From: Drosophila miranda
Taxonomy: Eukaryota; Arthropoda; Insecta; Diptera; Drosophilidae
Reading direction: 5' to 3'
DNA: 64,000 bases
Assembly (NCBI RefSeq): GCF_003369915.1
Contig: NW_022881614.1
Coordinates: 6,283,001-6,347,000, forward strand
The notes under the pieces are model-generated. The model saw only the letters and a program-made list of their open reading frames with translations, ran no database searches and was not told the DNA's origin. Shown piece after piece: positions 55,721-64,000 of this stretch. How positions within the stretch are numbered: the first letter of the stretch is position 1; every line of letters begins with the position of its first letter. The position numbers were made by a program, and so were the translations under genes.

Positions 55721-56808
55721 TCATAAAGTGATTAACTGGACAGCCGCTAAATCGTCGTTGTTTTTTTTTCCTGGTCGCTCCTCATCTTGAACTGCAGCTA
55801 CCCTAGTGGCCATCTTTCGTTTCGGGCACTGCGAATATAGGTGGCTGGTACTCCAACAGTTAAAACATGCCCCATCCGGTCTCTTTGGCTGACTGCATTC
55901 CTTCATAACGTGCCCAAATTGCCGACAGTTGTAGCAACGCATTGCGCCACCACCTTGCTGCTGCCCAACTGCCATACTCACATTTAGTTTTCCCTTTGTC
56001 ATACCTTCGCTACGAATTGCTACGACGCCAGGAGCTCTTCTGACCTTATCATAGGTGACCATCTTGTCACGCAACTCCTTGAGTGTGCTGCAATATAGCA
56101 TGGATGCTGCCATGCCCGTCTTGTCCTGCAGTCCCTCTACGATGAATTTGACCACATCGCTCGTGGCCATGTCTGCTTGCGACGCTATGCTGCACACTGC
56201 TCAAAGACGTTGAGCAATTCTGCTCGCATCAATTGCCAAGTCAAAGGCGCCACATGGTCGATGTACGCCTTCGCCGATCCGCCTAGCAGCCGCTTCGCTA
56301 ATATCCAGCATTTGGACTCGGATACACCATGGAAATTCATAATGTGCTCAAAGTTACTTATCCAACTGGTTACAGCCTGGTCGTCATCTCCAGAAAATGG
56401 ACGCATCAACGCCTCAATGTGTGTCAAGTCGATGCAATCTCTCGGCGTTTCCAACTACATAGCCTCTTTCTCCGTTTTCAATATGCTTAATTTGAGATCA
56501 GCTAAGCGCTTGCGAGAAACGTACAATTGTTCCAACTGCTGCAAACGGCGCGATTCTTCTGCGTACTCATCTGATCGCATGGTCAATTTCGAACAAGCGT
56601 TGTCTTGTCGCGGCATGAATGCTTCTCGAGCCTTCTGCACATTTTCACCATATTCTTCTGGCGCCGCTTTTACTGCGTGTTGTGCACTACGGTTGTCTCT
56701 ATCTATCTCGCGCTCAACCGGGACTGCAAAAATGTCTGCCTGCATAGTCTCGTCTGCGCTTGGCGCCGTATTTCCTAGCTCATGCGTGTCTTCCATGATT
56801 TTTTTCAC
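55721..56808 (-). pseudogene. gag: Gag of the nested gypsy element
   Basis: Three open pieces: 56808-56455, 56454-56185 (directly in frame after a TAG) and 56197-55721 (another frame). The middle piece holds the capsid-like core (GDDDQAVTSWISNFEHIM, ILAKRLLGGSAKAYIDHV). The last has two zinc knuckles (CYNCRQFGHVMKEC, CFNCWSTSHLYSQC). One stop and one frameshift make it non-functional. Confidence 0.8.
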
Positions 56809-56962
56809 TGCTGTACGTAATTGGTGTATGTTGGCATCTTGATCAAAATATACGTTATGTCGCTACGCAATATGTCGCTAAGTTCACTTTTGGTTTTCGC
56901 TCTTATGTCTGCATTGTTCATCGCAGTTTTTTTTTTTTTTTGGCCAAACCCCACACCTGATA

Positions 56963-57107
56963 TGTAAACTTTTAATAGCACGGTTTTATTATATGTTCTT
57001 CTTTCTTGATCGGCGTATTCGAGTACATTGGTATTTCTTATAATACTATCGATGAGTAAATCGTAAACTAATATTCAAATCTTATAAACTAATATTCATA
57101 TCTTACA
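56963..57107 (-). repeat. 5' LTR of the nested gypsy element
   Basis: 145 bp on the plus strand from TGTAAACTTTT to CATATCTTACA. The outer TGTAAAC/CTTACA ends and the ATTG duplication define it. The inner sequence after base 60 differs from the other LTR. Confidence 0.7.
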
Positions 57108-57689
57108 ATTGTATTAATTATTTCTATTTAGCTATTTATTTATTAACCGCCCGTAGTGATAAGATGAGGGGGAATGAATAGGCAGGCTTAGTGTAGCGAT
57201 GATACCGTGTAAAATTAGGAAACTGAAGTGAAAATTATAACGAAGAATATGAATAGGCAGGCTTAGTGTAGCGATGATACCGTGTAAAATTAGGAAATTG
57301 AAGTGAAAATTATAACGAAGAAAATGAATTGCTAAGCGTTTCATATGGGAGGAAGAGGAGCCACAGCAACGAGACGGTAAGGCTGCTGCACATGGCAGGG
57401 AGATCCAAAACGTTGTTATTCAGATCTCAGGTAGGGAGGGTACGTCAGGGGTAAAAACATCGACACCTCGACCTGGTCCACGTCTGTGTTGAAGGAAGTT
57501 ACTGTAATGTTGTTTGTCGAGTAGAGTCCGTTTGCAGTTTTTTTTGTCGGTTACTTTTGTTGTTTCAATTTGTTCGCGATGTCCAATTAGTTGGTATATT
57601 GTGCGACCTGAGGGCTTGGGAAGTACCCAGCCCTGGGATGACTGGCTAGCCGGCCTTGCCCCGAAGAAAACAAAGGTTCGTAACAATAG

Positions 57690-57784
57690 AAGATGTTATT
57701 GCATTTTATTCCAGCTAACTTTTTAGTCAAACAATTTATGTATTAAAACGAATTGATAAAATTAAGCTTAATATAATTAAACCG
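57690..57784. other. Host sequence between two gypsy elements
   Basis: About 95 bp of AT-rich DNA after the ATAG duplication, presumably the original upstream flank of the Rab gene. Confidence 0.5.
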
Positions 57785-60051
57785 TGTTACACTTGGCTTG
57801 TTTCCCAGAGGGCAATGCCGGCTAGCTGTCGACCCCGGCTGGGTATATCCCCTTGCCCACCAAATGTAGACAAAAAAGGAGGCATACTACTTCTCGGGAC
57901 ATCAAAACTAACAACAACTGTAACAGATAACGAAGCAGGAGGCTAGGATCTGAAACGGTAGACGAGCAGATGGAGGGTATGATCGAGACCCATGCACGCG
58001 TTGCTGCCGGTCTCATGGTTAGTCGGGTAGAGTGGGGGTGGGGTAGGGAGAGATCGCGTCACGAGCTCGAGCATTAGGAGCAAAGACAATAAAAATAAGT
58101 TTCGCGTGCGGTTCAAGGTTCAGACGGAAGAAATTTACAGAGAAATGACAGGGTAGGGAGATGAGTCAGCGGAACTAATTCGAGCGGGAGTTGCTTGCGG
58201 TGTCATTGCAACTCGGTATGCCCACCCTTCCTTGATCGCACCGGTCCAAATAGGCTGGGTAATGGGTAGCGATCCCTAAAATAAACGCTCTACTTCTGCT
58301 AGGTTACGTCATCTCGGCGCCACATGATCCTTAATAACGGCAACAATTAACGGGAATTCATTACAAACAGTTTATTCATTAAACTTTCCTACAAGCTCTC
58401 ATGGCCGCTAAGAGGGTATATATATATGTATAAAGGCTACTAAAGTAATAAGGATAATATGTTCAAATAAGCTGCAATTAAGATTAATTATATATATATA
58501 AAAATATCATGATGAAAGATCTTATTAGACTAGAGTCAACTAATTATAAAGGGTATATTCAGGAATAATGGTAATTACGTTACACAAATAGAAATATATT
58601 CGAATGGTTTTCAGTTTAAATGCAAAAACAAGGGACGGATGGGTGCATCTTTTAAGTGCACAGCAATTGCTTGTGGGGTAATCCCAATCATAAGTTCGGT
58701 TGTCGATAGATTCGGAATTGCAGAAAGTTACATTGCTTGCGAAAGAGCAGAACAAAACAAACACGTGAACAATTGGATTGGTCAGCGTTACAGTACGGCT
58801 GGGAAGTTTACGGTCGAGGCATGGAATCTTTAATGTTGCTTCGACTTGCGTAAAATTTTGAATTCACATATAGCAGACGTTCACAGGTTATCACTCACAT
58901 TACGATAAAATCCAACGATGAAAGCGCTTCCATGTGGTCGATGAGGGTGGCTGAAAACTTGTAAATATCAGTGTGGCAGAGGAGATAGGCGATACGCGCG
59001 AGTATTAGTTTTAGTTCCTTTCCTTCTAGCTGCACATTTCTTTATGATAAGCCAACCAAACCGAATCACACGAATTTAACTTTTAATGTTAATCCTAGGG
59101 TCAGTACAATAGTGGGGTTCCAAAGTATTATTCTAATATGAATAAATGCATGGGCATAGCCATCATGATCGAGACACCGAATGACTTCATCAGCAACGCA
59201 AACAGTATTTCGGCACCGGTAAATGTCTTCTCCTTTAGCGTTACTGTTCGTATGCGGGCGGCGTAAGCGACGTAGCAATGACGAATGTCACTGAAGAGGG
59301 AATAGTCAATTTCACACATATGTACATATGTATGTCACTGCACGCGTAGATAAAAGCCCATCGACCGTTTTTCACTGGTGTAGGCCGAGCAAGGCTTGTA
59401 TGTGTGTGGACCCACGCCGGTACACGCTGCGGTAAATACAGTGATGCTCACATGTATGCAGACGCCACGCCGAAAGAAGATTTGGGGGCGAAGACGGCTA
59501 ACACATACTGTAGTCGATCGGGACGCTGGGGATTTATATGTGTGGTAAGGTGACGAGACTGTAGTGGGTACGGCTTACGGCACTACGACCGGCGTTTCGT
59601 ACGGTATTACGTACGGCCAAACCTATGGTTAGGTTTTTAAGAAAAAAAAACGAACTTTAATTTTTTGTTGGCCGGCAGTTGGGGTACAATTTTCACTCAC
59701 CCGATGGGTTAGGCCTTCGCTTAATAAACGTAGGAATAGTCGGCTGATCTTTTGACTAGGTCTTAGCCACGATGGACACGCGGTAATTACGGTCGAGGTT
59801 AGAATTTTTCCTTTCACTGCACTACTTGAATATTTTCCTCAGACGTCCGTCTGGGATCGCGAGTAACATTGGAAAGAACATGCCCAAGCCACTCTCCTTC
59901 CGCTTGAGCCCTTGGTTCTCTCATTCCCCTTTTCTCACCACACCTTGACAGTAGCCGCTGTTAACAAAAGGTGCAAGGTTCATGTCTAAGGGAAGGGGAA
60001 ACCGTGGGACGGTTATCCGATATTTTTGGTTGGACAGGCGCCACTACAACA
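57785..60051 (-). repeat. Probable 3' LTR (2.27 kb) of the right-edge gypsy element
   Basis: On the minus strand it would start TGTTGTAGTGGCGCC directly after a G-rich tract (GGTAGTGGGG) downstream of pol and end ...CAAGTGTAACA. The TGTT/AACA ends are what an LTR should have. The partner LTR lies outside the window, so the left boundary is inferred. I see no separate gene in these 2.3 kb. Confidence 0.5.
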
Positions 60052-60113
60052 CCCCACTACCAAGATCACACTTGGCAGTGATACACTGAAAAGAGTGATC
60101 CACGCCTGAAACC

Positions 60114-63100
60114 TCATTTTTTTATATCTTTAGCATGGAATTTCCCTAGGATTCGTCCTTGTAGGTCCTCGAGTTCGTAGTAACTATTACCAAGTCTTTT
60201 TCTCACCCGGGCTTTCACGAAAGTAGGTGCCAGCTTGGCATTAAAGCCTCTGCTAAAGTTACTTTGCTGGAAGTTTCTTTTATACACTTCCTGACCAACG
60301 ACAAACGAGACGTCTCGACTACGCAAATTATATACTTTTTCGTTGCGACTATGCTGCTGTTGAGCTGAATGCATAGCTTTTTGCCGAATGATATTGAACG
60401 AATCGTCTCGCGAAAACTGTACTGTTCGATCCTCCAGCATTTCTAACTGTCTTAATAGCTGATAGCTAGAGCCATTGGTAACCATATGTTGACCAAACGC
60501 TATTCTGTATGGGGTCGAATTAATGGCGGTATGTGTGCTCGAACGTAGTGCACAGGCAATATGGCTCAACTTTTCATCCCAATTGGATTGGTCTGGTTTT
60601 ATATAGGCCTTTATCGCGGCAATGACCGAACGATTCACACGTTCTGACGCATTTGCTTGGGGTGCATGCACGGCTGTAAACATATGTTTGACATCGTAGT
60701 TTTGCAGCAAGCTCTGGAATACCTGTGATTTAAACTGGACTCCATTATCCGATACTACCGTCTCGGGTACGCCGAAGCAGTGAAACAACTCTTCCTCGAT
60801 AAATCGGATGATCGAATCCGCTGTAAACTTCTTTACGGGTTTGAGAAATGGGAATTTGGCGAAATGATCCAGGACTATAAAGATTCCTATGTTCCCTGAC
60901 TTACTACGCGGATACGGTCCCAAGAAATCTACATACAGTTTCTGAAAGAATCTGTTAGTTCCCTGAGTTTTTCCCATGGGAGGTCGTAAACAATAACTTG
61001 GATGTTTTGAACATTTGCATACCTCGCACTGATTAACATATGCCTTCACATCGGTGACCAAATTCGGCCAATAGTAGTATCGCCGTATTCGCTCCAGCGT
61101 TTTGTGGATACCACCGTGTGAGGAGAGAGGATGTTCGTGTGCTTGCCTCAGCACAACGGACGTTAGGGCGGATGGTACCCATAACTTCCAGCAGAGGTCA
61201 TCGGATACTTTTTCTCCTACTGTATGTTCAGCACGGCGATAAATGAAACCATCAATTACTTTGACATCAGGCATTTTCGTCTGGTTGGCGGTTATTTTGG
61301 TTTTTAGATCCTCATACTCAACTGAGTGAAACTGTGGTGAACTGAGATCTAGCAGACTGTCCATTTGGAGCTCGGACAGGTCTTCAGTATAGGCTCGGGA
61401 CAGGGCGTCTGGCACTTTGTTGTTGACTCCTTTTCGGTGATGAATTTGAAATTTTAACGACCATCTGGCGAGTCTAGAGCTCAAATCCGCTTGACTCATA
61501 AGCCATTTTAACGAAGCATGATCGGTAATAATGACAAATTCATTCCCTTCGATGTAGGCGCGAAACTTTTTAACACACAGTACAGCTGCTAAACACCCTT
61601 TTTCTGTAACCGAGTAATTTCGTTGGCATTGATTTAGCTTTCTAGACATATATGCGATCGGAACCTCGTTACCTTCTACATCTTTTTGCATAAGTACTCC
61701 GCCCACGCCAGTATGACTCGCATCGCAGTGAATAGCGAATGGAATCCGAAAATTTGGACTATGCAAAACGGGAGCACTGCAAAGTTTACTTTTCAGGTCT
61801 TCAAATGCAAGCTGGGCCTCATTCGTCCATTCAAACTTACGTTTCTGTTTCAACGTGTCCGACAATGGAGCGGCCAGACCGGCATAATTTCGAATGAATT
61901 TATGATACCAGCCAGTTACTCCTAAAAACCTTCGTACCTGTTTGACTGAACGAGGTGTTGGGAATTCCCGAATGGCTGAAACTTTTTCTGGATCGGTTTT
62001 AATAGTTCCATCCCCAATGACATGGCCAAGGTATCTTACTTCCTTCAAACAAAATTTACTTTTTTCGACATTAATTTTTAACCCAGCTTGTTTTAACCGA
62101 GATGCTAACACACGCACATGGATTTCGAAAGTAGCAGATACAACGAGCAAATCATCTAGATAGACGAACACTTCATGTCGTAACTGAGAGGGTATAACTT
62201 TATCCATTAATTTACACATGGTTTGTGGAGCGTTGGTTAGTCCAAATGGCATCACTGTGTATTGATACAGGGGTCTCCCCGGGACGGTGAACGCGGTCTT
62301 TTCGCGAGCGTCTGAAGTCAATGGGATCTTCCAATAGGCATCCTTCAGGTCGATGCTGGAAATATATTCAGCTTTTGGTAGTCGGCTTAATATTCCATCG
62401 ATCAAAGGCATGGGATATGCGGTCTTTACTGTGACTTCGTTGACCTTACGGCTATCGAGACATATTCGCACCTTTCCAGGTTTCCTAACGAGAACGACTG
62501 GTGACGACCATGGACTATCGGACTCCTCAATAACGCCAAGCGCTATCATTCTATCTACTTCCTCAAACATGACCTTTTCGACGGCAGGAGATACCGAATA
62601 GTGCCGCTGTTTAATTGGCTTTGCATCCCCTATATCGATATCGTGACTTATCCAGCTGGTTCGACCTAGACCTTCTTTGGCGAATGACGGGAACTTTTGG
62701 ATAGCCTCTGACAACAAGGCCTGTTGCGAATCCGTTAGGCTTATATGCATATGATCATCCTTGGCTAAGGCAGCCACTTCGGGCTTGGCATTCTGGTTTA
62801 CTACACCTGGAGGTAACAATTTAAATGCAGCCCAAAAGTCCATGCCAAGGTATAATTCTTGAGCGAGTGATGGTACTAAATACAATGTAATGGGTTTAGT
62901 TTCATTTCGAAACAGCACGGGAGTGGAGATCTTGCCTACAATTTTCTGCGCAGCTCCATCAGCAGTTCGCACAGATGCATTAACGGTTTTGACGGTCGCA
63001 TGACTAACTTTCAACGCTAACTCCCCTCCTATACAACTGATTGTTGCTCCTGTATCCAAAAGACCAGTGACTGTTCTCCCCAATAGTTGGACCTTTGCAT

Positions 63101-63386
63101 ACGGTCTTATGTCCTGCGCATTCCGAACTACGGCGGATAACAAAACTTTTCGTTCTTGCTTTCGTGCTACATTATACGCACATCTACGCAACTTCATTCG
63201 TAGGGAGCGTTGGCTACCATTCTCAATCTCTGGCCTGGTTGGTAAGTCTGGTATTTGTGACATGGCTTGTTGAAGTGGTAGCGAGTTTGTTTTTGAACTC
63301 GTTACTCCGTATTGGTGGCTTTCGATACCATCTGTCTGCGTGCACTGATCAACGGTGCACGAGCTGCCAAGTTTTTTGGATTGCAT
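60114..63386 (-). CDS. pol: Pol polyprotein of the right-edge gypsy element (PR-RT-RNaseH-IN)
   Basis: An intact 1090-residue frame. Domains: aspartic protease with LLDTGATISCIG near residue 108; reverse transcriptase with VYLDDLLVVS near 408; RNase H with IHCDASHTGVGGVLMQ near 555; integrase zinc-binding region (HEHPLSSHGGIHKTLERI near 748, CEVCKCSK). The integrase core acidic residues lie in YVDFLGPYPRSKSG (~820), VVSDNGVQFKS (~878) and QANASERVNRS (~915). It ends with a C-terminal domain (FVVGQEVYKRNFQQSNF). It overlaps gag by 85 bases in another phase, so frameshifted translation is likely and the listed ATG may not be used. It is closely related to the broken pol at 47109-50223. No disabling change is visible. 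Confidence 0.92.
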   Translation of the reverse strand: MQSKKLGSSCTVDQCTQTDGIESHQYGVTSSKTNSLPLQQAMSQIPDLPTRPEIENGSQRSLRMKLRRCAYNVARKQERKVLLSAVVRNAQDIRPYAKVQLLGRTVTGLLDTGATISCIGGELALKVSHATVKTVNASVRTADGAAQKIVGKISTPVLFRNETKPITLYLVPSLAQELYLGMDFWAAFKLLPPGVVNQNAKPEVAALAKDDHMHISLTDSQQALLSEAIQKFPSFAKEGLGRTSWISHDIDIGDAKPIKQRHYSVSPAVEKVMFEEVDRMIALGVIEESDSPWSSPVVLVRKPGKVRICLDSRKVNEVTVKTAYPMPLIDGILSRLPKAEYISSIDLKDAYWKIPLTSDAREKTAFTVPGRPLYQYTVMPFGLTNAPQTMCKLMDKVIPSQLRHEVFVYLDDLLVVSATFEIHVRVLASRLKQAGLKINVEKSKFCLKEVRYLGHVIGDGTIKTDPEKVSAIREFPTPRSVKQVRRFLGVTGWYHKFIRNYAGLAAPLSDTLKQKRKFEWTNEAQLAFEDLKSKLCSAPVLHSPNFRIPFAIHCDASHTGVGGVLMQKDVEGNEVPIAYMSRKLNQCQRNYSVTEKGCLAAVLCVKKFRAYIEGNEFVIITDHASLKWLMSQADLSSRLARWSLKFQIHHRKGVNNKVPDALSRAYTEDLSELQMDSLLDLSSPQFHSVEYEDLKTKITANQTKMPDVKVIDGFIYRRAEHTVGEKVSDDLCWKLWVPSALTSVVLRQAHEHPLSSHGGIHKTLERIRRYYYWPNLVTDVKAYVNQCEVCKCSKHPSYCLRPPMGKTQGTNRFFQKLYVDFLGPYPRSKSGNIGIFIVLDHFAKFPFLKPVKKFTADSIIRFIEEELFHCFGVPETVVSDNGVQFKSQVFQSLLQNYDVKHMFTAVHAPQANASERVNRSVIAAIKAYIKPDQSNWDEKLSHIACALRSSTHTAINSTPYRIAFGQHMVTNGSSYQLLRQLEMLEDRTVQFSRDDSFNIIRQKAMHSAQQQHSRNEKVYNLRSRDVSFVVGQEVYKRNFQQSNFSRGFNAKLAPTFVKARVRKRLGNSYYELEDLQGRILGKFHAKDIKK

Positions 63387-64000
63387 TTTCTACAAGAGGG
63401 CTTGTAAGTGTCAGCTTTCCCACACCCATAACAAAAAACCCTCCGCTCTCCAGTACATTCTTGGTAGCGGTGACCTAACTTCCCACAATTCCAACAGTTA
63501 AGGGTCATGGCATCAATACTTGCATCATCTACACCATCAGAATCGTCATCCGTCTCACTGAACGTTTGATGCATCTCATTAATATGTCGTTTAGACGCAG
63601 CACGCTGCAAAATTGTCGTAGATTTGGACAAGTTCTGCAAGAATCGCTCGCGAGTACGAACTATATGACGTAGCTCTGCGATACTCTTGATGGGTACATA
63701 CAAGATTTCGTGTTGAATTTCTGGAACTAAATTGGCTTTAAGAGCTTCTAACAGATAGGGCTCAGTCATTGGCTGTACTAGTTTGTCTGCCAATGCGACT
63801 CTTGCTTCATAAAATAAATCAAACGGTTCATTTGGCTTCTGTTTCCGCTGCGTGATCGCTGAGCGGATATCCAAGTCGGTACGTCCGTCTTTGAATTGAG
63901 TCTTGAGTGCTACGCACAAGTCGGACCATCGGATGAGGTGGACACTCTTGTGGTATCGCCAGAACCATTCACTGGCACTGCCCTCAAACAGGTTGCTCGC
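63302..64000 (-). CDS. gag: Gag of the right-edge gypsy element (5' part outside window)
   Basis: The frame is open to the window edge on the minus strand, so the start lies beyond 64000. The visible part begins with the capsid-like phrase FEGSASEWFWRYHKS, followed by LKTQFKDGRTDLDIRSAI and a region for which the degenerate element at 44404 has homologous sequence. It ends with the zinc knuckle CWNCGKLGHRYQEC and a second Cys cluster (CYGCGK...CRKC). No stop interrupts it. The 3' end overlaps pol. Confidence 0.88.
   Translation of the reverse strand, partial: ASNLFEGSASEWFWRYHKSVHLIRWSDLCVALKTQFKDGRTDLDIRSAITQRKQKPNEPFDLFYEARVALADKLVQPMTEPYLLEALKANLVPEIQHEILYVPIKSIAELRHIVRTRERFLQNLSKSTTILQRAASKRHINEMHQTFSETDDDSDGVDDASIDAMTLNCWNCGKLGHRYQECTGERRVFCYGCGKADTYKPSCRKCNPKNLAARAPLISARRQMVSKATNTE

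Larger units (their letters stand above)
51798..57107 (-). mobile_element. Second Ty3/gypsy element, minus strand, nested in the LTR
   Basis: 5.3 kb, flanked by the 4-bp duplication ATTG (51794-51797 and 57108-57111), with short LTRs starting TGTAAACTTTTAATAGCACG on the plus strand. It encodes gag, protease, RT, RNase H and integrase on the minus strand, interrupted by several stops. Its proteins are clearly different from the element it sits in, so it is a separate Ty3/gypsy lineage. Confidence 0.88.
42098..57685 (+). mobile_element. Degenerate Ty3/gypsy element with three nested insertions
   Basis: Bounded by LTRs starting TGTTGCATGCGAAG and ending GGTTCGTAACA, with the 4-bp target duplication ATAG (42094-42097 and 57686-57689). 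It carries plus-strand gag and pol with several frameshifts and stops. It has been interrupted by a DINE-1 between gag and pol, and in the 3' LTR by a hAT-like element and a 5.3-kb minus-strand gypsy element. Gag and Pol resemble those of the element at the right edge of the window, so both belong to one clade. Confidence 0.9.
50426..57685 (+). repeat. 3' LTR of the degenerate gypsy element, split by two insertions
   Basis: LTR sequence is at 50426-50456, 50941-51797 and 57108-57685. The gaps are a hAT-like element (50457-50940) and a minus-strand gypsy element (51798-57107). Removing them gives an LTR homologous to 42098-43467 along its whole length. Confidence 0.88.

Noticed and set aside
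58540..59320. Short open frames in the 57.8-60.0 kb stretch
   Set aside because: Located in a probable LTR; no domains and they overlap on both strands.

Overview
This window looks like repeat-rich nuclear DNA of a Drosophila, probably of the obscura group. Five lines of evidence point that way: DINE-1/INE-1 (ISY/SGM-type) Helitron-like repeats; BEL and Ty3/gypsy retrotransposons; short introns; TATA-driven small genes; and an insect-type G12 (insect-allergen-repeat) gene. More than half of the window is mobile DNA. The few host genes I can read are mostly damaged. Dense nested insertions plus decaying host genes suggest a non-recombining or heterochromatic segment, for example a degenerating neo-Y such as that of D. 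miranda. The species and chromosome are inferences, not demonstrated.

Layout. 1-2.3 kb: a small acidic-protein gene (minus strand), whose upstream region is duplicated as a near-perfect 373-bp inverted repeat with a 406-bp loop. 1.9-11.55 kb: a 4.8-kb tandem duplication; each unit carries one of the inverted-repeat arms (or part of it), one DINE-1 element with a second DINE-1 fragment nested inside, and a two-exon G12-like gene (minus strand) with the same frameshift in both copies. 11.55-15.4 kb: quiet intergenic DNA. 15.4-18.6 kb: a young, internally deleted BEL/Pao retrotransposon. 18.6-21.2 kb: intergenic. 21.2-30.9 kb: an apparently intact, minus-strand Ty3/gypsy element of Osvaldo/Ulysses type, with 1.0-kb LTRs, gag, pol and a third ORF. 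32.1-37.9 kb: a DINE-1 split by a 4.7-kb Mutator-like (Phantom-type) transposon. Its five-exon gene encodes FLYWCH, MULE transposase and a C-terminal RING finger, and its first intron holds a hAT-like foldback element.

38.7-41.8 kb: a three-exon Rab-family GTPase gene (minus strand). It has a frameshifting deletion at switch I and a premature stop that removes the prenylation motif. 42.1-57.7 kb: a degenerate plus-strand Ty3/gypsy element (1.37-kb LTRs, ATAG target duplication) inserted about 0.27 kb upstream of the Rab start. It has itself been hit by a DINE-1 (between gag and pol), a hAT-like element and a second, minus-strand Ty3/gypsy element (both in the 3' LTR). 57.8-64 kb: the 3' LTR, intact pol and partial gag of another minus-strand Ty3/gypsy element that runs off the right edge.

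The most interesting items are the long inverted repeat next to a duplicated gene (candidate hairpin-RNA locus), the RING-tailed MULE transposase, the coiled-coil segment replacing pol in the BEL element, the membrane-tailed third ORF of the Osvaldo-type element, and the parallel decay of the host genes.
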